Shown one piece after another: positions 44,264 to 52,908 of a stretch of 64,000 nucleotides of DNA (positions are counted from its first letter, which is position 1; each line of letters opens with the position of its first letter). This DNA is from JBHOQS01 sp042408875 (lineage in GTDB: Bacteria > Chloroflexota > UBA11872 > JBHOQS01), in contig JBHOQS010000022.1 of the NCBI GenBank assembly GCA_042408875.1, positions 1 through 64,000 on the forward strand, given 5' to 3'. The notes beneath the pieces are model-generated. The model was not told where the DNA came from. It saw only the letters and a program-made list of their open reading frames with translations, and did no database searches. A program made the translations under genes and the position numbers.

Positions 44264-44691
44264 GTTCTAATGCTCTTCTGGTCTTGCATTAACTCCAAAT
44301 TAACCACGCCGTAACCGCTGATTTGTACCATATGCGGTGGCATCCCGGGTGCCCATTTGCGCGGCATCAGAAGCGGACTGAGTGTAGAGCTCTAAATGGC
44401 TCTCCGCCGCGCGCCGGTCTGTCCTCAGTTTCACAGGCTCGACGATGGTTGTGACAGTGAAGAGTGCGTCGCTTTTACACGATCTGACGGGACTCATGCG
44501 ACATCGATCACATGAAGGAGAGCGCTGATGCAGGGACGGGTAGCTCTGCTGCCTTGAGGTTGAGATGAAGCTGAGCTGCATGATATGCTTAGCCATGGTT
44601 ACTAGGTCACCAGAACTTCTCTTCCCCGACAATGTCTTGCAGGGCTGATCGGGATTAAAACCTGCAACTACACGTTACGGAGTAGTTGATT
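44264..44691. other. Intergenic region with a weak promoter candidate
   Basis: I see no supported gene. TTGAGA (44560-44565) and TATGCT (44584-44589), 18 bases apart, form a weak promoter candidate for the gene at 44692. GGAG at 44679-44682 is its ribosome binding site. Confidence 0.5.
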
Positions 44692-45810
44692 ATGCGCGCA
44701 AATACTCATATGAACAAGAAAACGATCCGGCGCAGCGCAATCACCGAGGCAAACCGATCGGTGGATCGCGGTTCGTCCGAGCACCCAATCTTGCGCTTGC
44801 AGCGACAGGTTGGGAATCACGCCGTAGTCGGGCTGCTGCGCCAGTCCGGGGCGGCGATGGTCGTACAACGCCTCTCGTTCTTCAATACCGAGTGGACAAG
44901 GGCGACTAGGGCCAGACGCTCAGGCTCGGGACAGACCGGTGTGCTGTTCGTCGAGGACGATACACCGAACGCGCTCGTCGTCAAGGCGGGCTCCGAGCCG
45001 GTTCGAGAGACTGTGCTCGCGCATACCATGCACGAAAAGCTTGGTCGGGGGGAAGTCAAGGTGCCGGCCATCCGTGCTGCTACCACGGCCGACCGCGACG
45101 GCATTCGGTGGGTGATCTGGGGCGTGTTGACGCCGACACTCGAACAGGAGCAAAGGGACCCCGCCTCTTTTAAAGCCGCAGTTGCAAAGCAGTTCGATGA
45201 AGCGAGCACGGTCTTCATCATGGGGAAGGCTACGGGCCAAGAGTTCAGGCAGCTCGCGAAAGACTCTCCCGCGGTCGCGCGGGATCTGCTCACGAGACCT
45301 GAGTACGTCAAACGCTTAGGCATGGCCACAGCAATCGACCTGTTCCTTGGCAACACTGATCGTCTGCTTTCGGCCAATCTGGGCAACTGGATGACCGCCG
45401 TCTCCAACATAGAAGAAATGATCACACTGATTGACAACTACGACCGGTTCGGCCCGCAAAAGCTCACTCAAGAAAAACAGGCACGTTGGGAAGAGGAGAT
45501 ATTTAATCAATATCTCCTTACAGATAAAATGGAAAAAACGGCCAACGAAGTGCTCGGAAGGCTTATTCGAGAGTTTCGTTTCGAAAGCCCCACCATTCAG
45601 CTTACGGACGAGCAGAAGGAGGCCTTCAAGGACAACTTTGTTCTGGGTATGAGAGAGGGGCGCGCCAGGATCCTGTCCAAACTCGCGCCGCGGATCGGCC
45701 GTCGCTCGCGGACGCTCAAGCGGGTGACCATGCAAGGAGAAGGCGGACAACAGGCCTGGGACCTCCTCAAGAAACGAGCGCGCCTGCTGAGAGAGAACCG
45801 CTCGTTGTAA
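44692..45810 (+). CDS. Kinase-like protein with LQR-VGN (eCIS/DUF4157-type) leader
   Basis: A 372-residue protein. Residues 33-50 (ILRLQRQVGNHAVVGLL) match the leader seen in many DUF4157-linked proteins, some connected to extracellular contractile injection systems. The rest resembles an actin-fragmin or phosphoinositide kinase fold: K98 in ALVVKAG, an acidic helix after it, GNTDRLLSANLGNW at 220-233 as catalytic loop and LIDNYDRFG at 246-254 as metal-binding segment. The C-terminal 100 residues are helical and basic. There is no secretion signal. It stands alone beside decayed transporter genes. The kinase call is by motif only. Confidence 0.65.
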   Translation: MRANTHMNKKTIRRSAITEANRSVDRGSSEHPILRLQRQVGNHAVVGLLRQSGAAMVVQRLSFFNTEWTRATRARRSGSGQTGVLFVEDDTPNALVVKAGSEPVRETVLAHTMHEKLGRGEVKVPAIRAATTADRDGIRWVIWGVLTPTLEQEQRDPASFKAAVAKQFDEASTVFIMGKATGQEFRQLAKDSPAVARDLLTRPEYVKRLGMATAIDLFLGNTDRLLSANLGNWMTAVSNIEEMITLIDNYDRFGPQKLTQEKQARWEEEIFNQYLLTDKMEKTANEVLGRLIREFRFESPTIQLTDEQKEAFKDNFVLGMREGRARILSKLAPRIGRRSRTLKRVTMQGEGGQQAWDLLKKRARLLRENRSL

Positions 45811-46145
45811 TCGAAAGAGAAAAAGGAAAGGAAGGGACACAGCAAGGTTAGCATTATTTTCAGTATTCCACCCGATTTGCCAAAAGTCCTGTAATTCCAG
45901 GAGTGCCACGGATGTTTTCCCCGGACAGATCAGAACGTGATGGGAAGAGCAGTCACCAGCAAGAAGACCCATCGCACTCCCATGCTATGCTGCACACTCT
46001 CCGGCCGGCGTGCTGTGCGCGGCTCAGTGAGCGCCCGTTATACGAACTCTGTGCGTATACGAACTCTGTCTAGGAATCTCAGACGGATCAGGAGAGTGGC
46101 GCGCTTCCTGACGCGGGATCCTGGTCGCCCGGGATGTAGGTTATG
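45811..46145. other. Intergenic region with duplicated sequence
   Basis: There is no supported gene. TATACGAACTCTGT occurs at 46039-46052 and 46056-46069, a 17-base period. The short frames here look like shadows. Confidence 0.6.
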
Positions 46146-46391
46146 GCGAGCCGGGCGAGCATCGTGGATCGTCTCTTCGCCGTGCCATTAGCCGGCAGAC
46201 ACCTGCGCCGGCTGACGGATGGTCTGGGTGGCGCCCGCCATGTAGCTGTCTCGCCCGATGGGAGTTGGCCGGCATGGTGGATGCTTGCGCCAGACCGGCT
46301 TGCTGAAATCTGGCTTATCTCCAGCGATGGCGCCGGACAACGCCCAGTGACAAGCATTACCGAGTGCCTGCGCACAATCGAGGGCAGGTAG
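46146..46391 (+). pseudogene. Fragment of a TolB/S9-peptidase-like beta-propeller
   Basis: A short frame encodes LFAVPLAGRHLRRLTDGLGG, then VAVSPDGSWPAWWM and AEIWLISSDGAGQRPVT. SPDG-W-AW and IWL-SSDG-RPVT are typical blade motifs of WD40-like TolB repeats and S9 peptidases. Only about one and a half blades remain and no flanking frame continues them. I read it as a relic. Confidence 0.5.
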
Positions 46392-46404
46392 TTCATCCAC
46401 GCCC

Positions 46405-47805
46405 TCAAGATAGGCCAGACAACCAGTCACCATGGGTTGTCGTGCCCGTGGTGAGCGGCAGCCACTCGCGCTCCCAGCGTGCCTCGATACCCGCGCGCCA
46501 GGCCTCTGCGGCGGCGCGCAGCTCGGCTACAAGCTCCGGATACTGCCCTCCCAAGTTGACGCGCTCGCCCATGTCGGTCTCCAGATCGGCCAGGAAGATG
46601 TCGTCCTCCGGCGGCGCCCCTTCGACGAGCTGGCCGTGCAGGACCAGCTTCCACCGGCCACGGCGGACGGCCGTCTGGCGGCCCATCTCCCAGAAGATCT
46701 CGCGCTCGGGCCACGGCACGTCCCCGACCAGCATCGGCAGCAGGTCTATGCCGTCGAGCTCATAGCGCCCCAGATCGCCGCCGGCAGCCTTCAGGAAGGT
46801 GGGGAAGATATCCATGGCCACGCCCACACCGTCCACGACCTGCCCTGCCGGGATGCGGGCAGGCCAGGAAAGTAATCCAGGCACGCGAATGCCGCCCTCA
46901 AACAGGCTAAACTTGTGACCCTTAAGGATGCCGGCCGAGCCGCCGTAGTAGGGATCGGGCGTCCCGTCCAGCCAGTTGCGTGCCTCGCGCGAGGGGCCGT
47001 TGTCGCTCATGAAGAAGACGCAGGTATGCTCGCGTATGCCCTGCCGCTCCAGCTCGTCCATGATCTGGCCCACCGCGTCGTCTACCGCGCTGAGCATGGC
47101 AGCCATGATCTGGCGGTGCCACGGCAGATCAGGGAAGCGAGCTTTGTACTTCTGTGGCGCGTGCATCGGATAGTGTGGGGCATTAAAGGCGACGTACAGG
47201 AAGAACGGCCGGCCGGCGCGGGCCGCGCGGCGAACATAGTCTACTGCCCGCTCGGCAATGAGCTCGGTGAAATAGTGCCCGTCGTAGTAGACTTCCTGAT
47301 TATTCTCCCAGAGGTCGTGGAGCTGGGCCATGCGCACGGTCTTGCCGTTGATGGTCAGCTCCTGGTTCATCGACCAGTAGAAAATGTGCGAGTAATAGTC
47401 GATACACCCGGCAAGAAAGCCAAACCACTCGTCGAAGCCATGGCGATGCGGACGCGACTCTTCAGCTACACCGAGGTGCCACTTTCCGATCATGGCTGTC
47501 TGGTAGCCCAGCGGCTTGAGAGCGGTGGCCAGCGTGGGCACGCGCGGTGGCAGGCCAGTGGCGGTGCGGTGCCCGCGCAGGATGGACCGCACGCCAGCGT
47601 TGCCTGGGTAACGCCCAGTCAGCAGGCTGGCCCGCGAGGGGGAGCAGACCGGCGAGTTGGCGTACCAGCTCGTGAAGCGCACCCCTGAAGCGGCCAGCCG
47701 GTCGAGGTGAGGCGTGCGGAAGTCGGTTGCTCCCATGCAGGAGAGGTCGCCGTAGCCCTGATCATCGGTGATGAAGATGATGAAATTCGGCAAACGTTGG
47801 TTCAT
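46405..47805 (-). CDS. Type I sulfatase
   Basis: A 466-residue arylsulfatase-family enzyme. C54 in CSPSRASLLTGR is the residue converted to formylglycine. D14 and D15 (FITDDQGYGD) and the later SDNGPSRE bind metal. Length fits the family. No N-terminal signal peptide is visible, so it probably acts in the cytoplasm. No formylglycine-generating enzyme is in this window. The start overlaps the end of the upstream sugar-binding gene by four bases. Confidence 0.92.
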   Translation of the reverse strand: MNQRLPNFIIFITDDQGYGDLSCMGATDFRTPHLDRLAASGVRFTSWYANSPVCSPSRASLLTGRYPGNAGVRSILRGHRTATGLPPRVPTLATALKPLGYQTAMIGKWHLGVAEESRPHRHGFDEWFGFLAGCIDYYSHIFYWSMNQELTINGKTVRMAQLHDLWENNQEVYYDGHYFTELIAERAVDYVRRAARAGRPFFLYVAFNAPHYPMHAPQKYKARFPDLPWHRQIMAAMLSAVDDAVGQIMDELERQGIREHTCVFFMSDNGPSREARNWLDGTPDPYYGGSAGILKGHKFSLFEGGIRVPGLLSWPARIPAGQVVDGVGVAMDIFPTFLKAAGGDLGRYELDGIDLLPMLVGDVPWPEREIFWEMGRQTAVRRGRWKLVLHGQLVEGAPPEDDIFLADLETDMGERVNLGGQYPELVAELRAAAEAWRAGIEARWEREWLPLTTGTTTHGDWLSGLS

Positions 47806-49145
47806 TGCTGTGCTGCCTGTTTGAGAATTGGATCAACCCGGACCTTGATGTTCGCTGCCACCTGCCGCGCAGGCTGCTGTCCGCTCCAGAGCGCCCGCAG
47901 CTCTTCGTTGAAGACTTGTTCGACATCGCTCCAGCCGGCTACCCGGATATCGAGATGCAGGTAATCCGTGCCCTCGATGAAGAGGGTGACATGCTCGGGA
48001 GGCGTCTGAACGAAGCATGGGTTCGTCATCACAGAGCGCCGCGAGCCAATGGTTGCCCCAAGCTGGCAGAGCCGGATCTGCTCCTCGCTACTCGTAATAT
48101 GCGTCAGGAAAGCCCAGGCAGCATCGCGCACCTTTGTTTCTGCATCGATCACCCACCCCGCGCCACCACCGGCAGCGACATAGGTCGCGTTTCTCCCGCG
48201 CGGATGCATTACCACGTCCCAGACAAACTGGCTACCGATATCGCGACGGAGATTCCCCAGTCCGGCAGGTATGCCTTCTTGGATCGCCACCTGGCCGTTC
48301 TGGAAGCTCGCTCCGGCGGGGAGTTGTTCAGGCCATACACGATACTTATGGATCAAATCTTGTAAGAACTGGAGGGCCTCAACGGCCTCCCAGCGATCAA
48401 GCAGTACTTCAAGCTTTGTCTCATCGATGATTTCCCCGCCATTGCTCCACACCCATACTGCCCAGCTCCGGAACGCTCGTCCAGTATTAAAGCCGAACTG
48501 TCCAGTGGTAGGATTGGTGACACGCCGCGCTGCCTCCAGAAATGCATCCCAGGTCCAATCGAGCTTTTTCCAAACGGAGGCCGGGCGGGGTACGCCGGCA
48601 CGCTCGAACGCAGTGACGTTGTAAAGCAGTTCGCGGTTCGGGAAGTCGCGCGGCAGTCCCCAAAGCCCTCCACGCCAGCGATACTGCTCAATCGCTTTCG
48701 GGAAGAAGTCTGAGAGGTCATGTTTGTCGCGTTGTACCAAGGGGTTCAAATCGAGCGCACGGCGGCGCAGGACATAGTCAACCACATGCTTGGGTTCCCA
48801 CTCCCAGATATCTGGAGGAGTACCGGCCGCCTGAAGCGCAGAGAGCCGCTCCCAGTACGCACTGCTTTGTGCGCTATTCTCAACCGTTATATGAGGATAG
48901 CGCGCTTGAAACGATTGCACCGACTGGTCGTTGCCGGTGAGCTGAGCCGGACCAGCTTCCCAGTTCAGCCAGACCACATGGGCCGGCTTCCTGAGCACAT
49001 TCTCTCCTCGCTCGCCGGTCTGCTCAGGGCTTGGAGCAGACCGGCACGCTGATAGAAGACTCCCTGTGGCCGGAGCAGCGGCCAGCCGAGAAACGAACCC
49101 ACGCCGGGTCACCGAAGCCTGTGAGAGCGTTCGTGCAAACCGCAT
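47802..49145 (-). CDS. ABC transporter sugar-binding lipoprotein, coupled to sulfatase
   Basis: A 447-residue family 1 solute-binding protein. The N terminus has a twin-arginine motif (TRRGFVSRL) and a perfect lipobox LLSAC, so it may be a Tat-exported lipoprotein. PHITVENSAQS, ALQAAGTPPDIWEWEP and the DLSDFFPKAIEQYRW segment fit the family. GAGGAG supports the ATG at 49145, and 49178 is an alternative. The ATGA overlap with the sulfatase start indicates coupled translation. No permease follows. Confidence 0.88.
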   Translation of the reverse strand: MRFARTLSQASVTRRGFVSRLAAAPATGSLLSACRSAPSPEQTGERGENVLRKPAHVVWLNWEAGPAQLTGNDQSVQSFQARYPHITVENSAQSSAYWERLSALQAAGTPPDIWEWEPKHVVDYVLRRRALDLNPLVQRDKHDLSDFFPKAIEQYRWRGGLWGLPRDFPNRELLYNVTAFERAGVPRPASVWKKLDWTWDAFLEAARRVTNPTTGQFGFNTGRAFRSWAVWVWSNGGEIIDETKLEVLLDRWEAVEALQFLQDLIHKYRVWPEQLPAGASFQNGQVAIQEGIPAGLGNLRRDIGSQFVWDVVMHPRGRNATYVAAGGGAGWVIDAETKVRDAAWAFLTHITSSEEQIRLCQLGATIGSRRSVMTNPCFVQTPPEHVTLFIEGTDYLHLDIRVAGWSDVEQVFNEELRALWSGQQPARQVAANIKVRVDPILKQAAQQ

Positions 49146-49405
49146 CGTATCGCTCCTCAATGCTTTCTTGATGTTCATACTTCTCTACCGGCACACATCT
49201 ACTATACCTAACCTAGATACCTACGATAGCCCTGTCAGGCAACCTTGCCTGTATGCATGGCAACGTAGGCGGCCATGATACTACCATCCTGCGCCCTGGT
49301 GAGCCAGTGCGTCATGCATGGTGCGAGCAGCGCCGGCTATACTGTCACTGTCCCTGGTGTACGACCCAGGGAGACTATGTGGGATTAGGAGAGCGTGGAA
49401 GAGCG

Positions 49406-50170
49406 ATGGGCCGGTTAGAGGGTAAAGTCAGTCTGATCACCGGGGCGGGCTCGGGGATTGGCCAGGCCATGGCTGTGCTGTTCGCCCGAGAGGGGTCGAA
49501 GGTCGCGGTGGCCGATATCGCGGCAGAGGGCGGCCAGGAGACGGTGCGCCGCATCCGTGACGAAGGGGGCGAGGCTGAGTTCTTTCAGGTCGATGTCTCA
49601 TCCGCCGCGCAGGTGCGCCGCATGGTCGAGGCGGTGATCGCTCGCTTTGGCCGCATTGATATCCTCTGCAACAACGCCGGCATCGGCGTGGCGGCCACGG
49701 TGGTCGATACCACTGAGGAGGACTGGGACCGCGTCATCGACGTGGATCTGAAGGGTGTCTTCCTGGGCTGCAAGTATGTCATCCCGCACATGCTGCGCCA
49801 GGGCGGGGGCGTGATCGTGAACACGGCGTCGGTGGCCGGCATGGTGGGCGTCCTGAACCGTGCTGCCTACTGCGCAGCAAAGGCCGGGGTCATCGGCCTC
49901 ACCAAGAGCATCGCGGTGGACTTCGTCACGAAGGGCATCCGCGCCAACTGTGTGTGCCCTGGTACTGTGGAGTCGCCCTGGATCGAGAAGATCCTGGCGC
50001 AGCAGCCAGACCCGGTGGCGGAGCGGCAGCGCATGATCGAGCGCCAGCCGATGGGCCGGATGGGCAAGCCCGAGGAGATCGCCGCTGCTGCGCTCTACCT
50101 TGCCTCGGACGAGGCGGCGTTTGTCACCGGCACGGAGCTCGTGATCGACGGCGGGCTCACTGCCAGGTGA
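49406..50170 (+). CDS. Short-chain dehydrogenase/reductase
   Basis: A 254-residue SDR of the classical type. The NAD(P)-binding TGAGSGIG lies near residue 12, NNAG near 88, Ser in the TAS segment and YCAAK near 155 (Tyr-x3-Lys). Asp at the end of beta2 (VAVADIAA) suggests NAD preference. The C-terminal FVTGTELVIDGGLTAR is standard. The substrate is unknown. The start is the ATG at 49406 behind GGAAGAG. Confidence 0.92.
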   Translation: MGRLEGKVSLITGAGSGIGQAMAVLFAREGSKVAVADIAAEGGQETVRRIRDEGGEAEFFQVDVSSAAQVRRMVEAVIARFGRIDILCNNAGIGVAATVVDTTEEDWDRVIDVDLKGVFLGCKYVIPHMLRQGGGVIVNTASVAGMVGVLNRAAYCAAKAGVIGLTKSIAVDFVTKGIRANCVCPGTVESPWIEKILAQQPDPVAERQRMIERQPMGRMGKPEEIAAAALYLASDEAAFVTGTELVIDGGLTAR

Positions 50171-50527
50171 CGCGATGCGGCTCGGCTCACGACGGTCGCT
50201 GGCGGCGGTACCAGGCCAGCGTCTAGCAGAGGCAGATGACCTGCTGCGGCTCACAAGAGTGTCGCCAGCACTGCCCGGCTGGCCGGCCTGAACGCGTGTG
50301 GCGCTTAATTATAGCCGGTGTCACTCGTGTACATGTGTGTCTCGGGCGAAAAAGCGATCGGCAAGCGCCATCTGTCGTGTCCAAATGCCGGGTACACTCC
50401 GCAGGAGGACATAGTGTTCGGCGCGCGGTATGTGCCGCGACCGTCGATTGCTTTCTACCCCATAGCCGGCCACGGCCGAATGAATGCTGGGTCCAGCTCC
50501 GCACCGGCGAATGGCGTGGGCATGGAG
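50171..50527. other. Intergenic region, nothing seen
   Basis: About 357 bases. The possible short frames on both strands lack family-like features or start signals. I see nothing else in it. Confidence 0.5.
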
Positions 50528-52243
50528 CTACCGATCGCTCGATCGACGTAGCATTGCTAACGCGTCCCGGATGCGCCGCAGGTAGGCGCGCGCCTGCCTG
50601 GCATGCTCAGCGGTGATGGGGTGGGCGCTGTAGCGCGCCTCGTTGAAGAGGGTGGTGAGACCGGCTAGGGCGCGGTCGATCTCTGCTCGAGCCTCCAGCG
50701 TCCGCTCCAGGCGGGCGCTGAACTCCGCCGCCGACTCCGACGGCCGTCGTACGATGCCGGCGCTGGCCGCCTGGCGCAGCAGCAGCAGGTATACTGCCTG
50801 GACGGCAAAGCGCGGGCCGAAGCGCAGCACCGGCGCTAACACGGCTGGCTGCACGGCCGCGCGCGCCGCCAGCGCTGCCAGCCGCTGCCCCACCTCTGCG
50901 GCCACGCGTCGCATGCCGCGCGCCAGGAGTGCCCAGAGCCCTGCGACCCAGCGTGAGAGTGCCAGCAGCCCGCGCACAAGCACTGACAGGAGCGGCACAC
51001 GCAGCGCCGCACGTGCCAGCGCAGGACGCCGTGCCAGAAGGATACCGCTCCAGACCAGTACCGCCAGGATGGCAAGCCACAGTATCACCCCCAGGATAGC
51101 GTCCGCCGAACGCCGCTGCACCGCTGCCGGCGCGCGGCTCAAGTCTGGCGGTGATCCGGCGGCAGGCTCTATCCATGTAAAGAGGCGTGAGAGCGGGTAC
51201 AGTAAGAGCGCCAGCAACACCATGAGGATCGAGGCGACAGAGAAGTACACCTGCCAGACGATCCCGATGGCGAGCATTGCTATAGTAAAGAGCGGCTCGC
51301 CCAGGCTATACGGAAGAAGCAGGGCGGCAATCGCCAGTAGCGCCAGCAGGGCGATCGTCGCTTGGAGCCAGGTGCGCTCCACAGCGCGCCGGTCGAAGGC
51401 GATCTGATAGAGCTCCCATTCGGCGCGGCGGCGGGTCAGCGTGATCAGGCTAAGGAAGAGGAGACCTGCCAGGAAATACAGCAGCAGGTTCCCGCCGAGC
51501 ACTAGGGCGCTTTCCTGGGGCAGCGTTACACGCTCCAGCGGCACTTGAAGGTGGCCGGCGACCTCGAAGCGGCCGACTCGCTGCATGCCCAGCCCGGCCA
51601 GCAGCGTCAGCAGTAAACCGCCGGCCAGGAACTTGCGCAGGAGCGCCTGGCGGCCGGCCTCGTGGTCGATCCATCGCTCGGGGCTGGTCAGCCAGGCGTA
51701 GTATGCTGCACTGTCCAGCCCAGCCGGTGGTGCCGGCCGCCGCTGCGGGGCGATCAGCTCGAGATCGCTGGCAACGCTCTGCCCGATAAGCCACGCCACC
51801 GCTGCCAGCAGCAGGCGCAGGATAAACAGCGGGTTCAGCAGCGGCGCCAGGAGCAGCAAGTCCGAGACCAGACCGGGCGTGCGGCTTGCTCCCTCCTGCA
51901 ACAAACGTGGAAGCAGGATAAGGTAAGGGAACAGCGACGCGGCCAGCACGAGCCCCAGGATCAGGACCAGCCAGTCACGGCCAGAGTAGCGCAGCAGATC
52001 CCGCCGGCCGGTGCGCTCGTGATACATCAGGGAGCCGCCGAACACCAGCGATGGCGGGACCCATACGCTCAGGCGCTCGATCAGCGCTACGCCGAATGCG
52101 CCGAGGAAGGCGGCTAGTCCGAAGCCCCACGAAGTGAAGAGCAGCCACGCCAGCAGCGGCTGAGCGATCTCCTCGATCCAACGAGCCCCCAGAGGCTCCG
52201 CCTCCCCACTCGCAGGCGTCCTTGAGGCCTCTCGTGTCGCCAT
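50528..52243 (-). CDS. DUF4129 multi-pass membrane protein
   Basis: A 571-residue protein with about eight to ten transmembrane segments. A DUF4129 domain lies at the C terminus: IVRRPSESAAEFSARLERTL, then LTTLFNEARYSAHPI. Such proteins often belong to transglutaminase-linked envelope clusters with DUF58 and MoxR; here the DUF58 gene is 15 kb away. AGGAG supports the ATG at 52243. The function is unknown. Confidence 0.85.
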   Translation of the reverse strand: MATREASRTPASGEAEPLGARWIEEIAQPLLAWLLFTSWGFGLAAFLGAFGVALIERLSVWVPPSLVFGGSLMYHERTGRRDLLRYSGRDWLVLILGLVLAASLFPYLILLPRLLQEGASRTPGLVSDLLLLAPLLNPLFILRLLLAAVAWLIGQSVASDLELIAPQRRPAPPAGLDSAAYYAWLTSPERWIDHEAGRQALLRKFLAGGLLLTLLAGLGMQRVGRFEVAGHLQVPLERVTLPQESALVLGGNLLLYFLAGLLFLSLITLTRRRAEWELYQIAFDRRAVERTWLQATIALLALLAIAALLLPYSLGEPLFTIAMLAIGIVWQVYFSVASILMVLLALLLYPLSRLFTWIEPAAGSPPDLSRAPAAVQRRSADAILGVILWLAILAVLVWSGILLARRPALARAALRVPLLSVLVRGLLALSRWVAGLWALLARGMRRVAAEVGQRLAALAARAAVQPAVLAPVLRFGPRFAVQAVYLLLLRQAASAGIVRRPSESAAEFSARLERTLEARAEIDRALAGLTTLFNEARYSAHPITAEHARQARAYLRRIRDALAMLRRSSDR

Positions 52244-52622
52244 GTCACGTCTCCTGCCTGAGCTCGTCCAGGCCAGCATCCTCGCGCCTACGCGCAGCGG
52301 CTAGGCCCGAGGGAGGATCGCCCGGCGTACCCGACTGCGGCTCTAGAGAATAATCACAGGTAATAATCACGAGTATTGATTGGCGCATACCTCATTGTCC
52401 ATCACGCATGGGGAGCGATGCAATGCGGGCCGCCGCGCGGGGCTGATGCCGGGAGCGTGCGCCGGAGGATGGGAAGCGGCCGCAGCGCCGTAACAGTAGA
52501 GCAGCAATGGTATACTGACACCGGCCACAGCCTATCGATCTGTGCTATCGGTTCCAGGCAAGAGGTAGTGGTAAGCGGCGTACCACGTAGTAACTCATAG
52601 TAACCCGAAGAGGTACATAGGG
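52244..52622. other. Intergenic region with possible extended -10 element
   Basis: No supported gene. TGGTATACT at 52508-52516 is an extended -10 candidate for the next gene. AATAATCAC is repeated at 52349 and 52362. Confidence 0.55.
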
Positions 52623-52832
52623 ATGGCTCAGACCGCGACACAGACGCGTGAGGAACGTATCGCCACGCTGCGCCGGCAGTGGGAGCACTTCCAGGATGTT
52701 TTTGTGAAGGCCCGCGCCCGCGGGGACTGGGAGCTGGCGACCAACGCGCGGGGCTCACTTTCATTGATCGCCCGTGAGCTCCAGAAGCTCGGCGAGCCGG
52801 TGCCCGAGGGGCCTGCTGGGCCGCTGCGGTAA
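52623..52832 (+). CDS. Small soluble protein of unknown function
   Basis: A 69-residue protein with a predicted helical core: REERIATLRRQWEHFQDVF, then ARGDWELATNARGSLSLIAR. I do not recognise it. GAAGAGG lies before the ATG. It is 76 bases upstream of the ferritin-like gene and in the same direction, so the two may be co-transcribed. Confidence 0.6.
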   Translation: MAQTATQTREERIATLRRQWEHFQDVFVKARARGDWELATNARGSLSLIARELQKLGEPVPEGPAGPLR

Positions 52833-52908
52833 GGTTAACGAAAACACGCGATGCTGGCGGCCCTATAGGGGATAGGGCCGCCAGTCCGGTACGGGAGGAA
52901 CACGCACC

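Noticed and set aside
44300..44632. 110-codon minus-strand frame in the spacer before the kinase-like gene.
   Set aside because: No recognisable motif or ribosome binding site, and composition does not look coding.
50223..50616. Short frames on both strands between the SDR and DUF4129 genes.
   Set aside because: They overlap each other, have no start signal and are rich in Cys/Arg/His as random frames are here.
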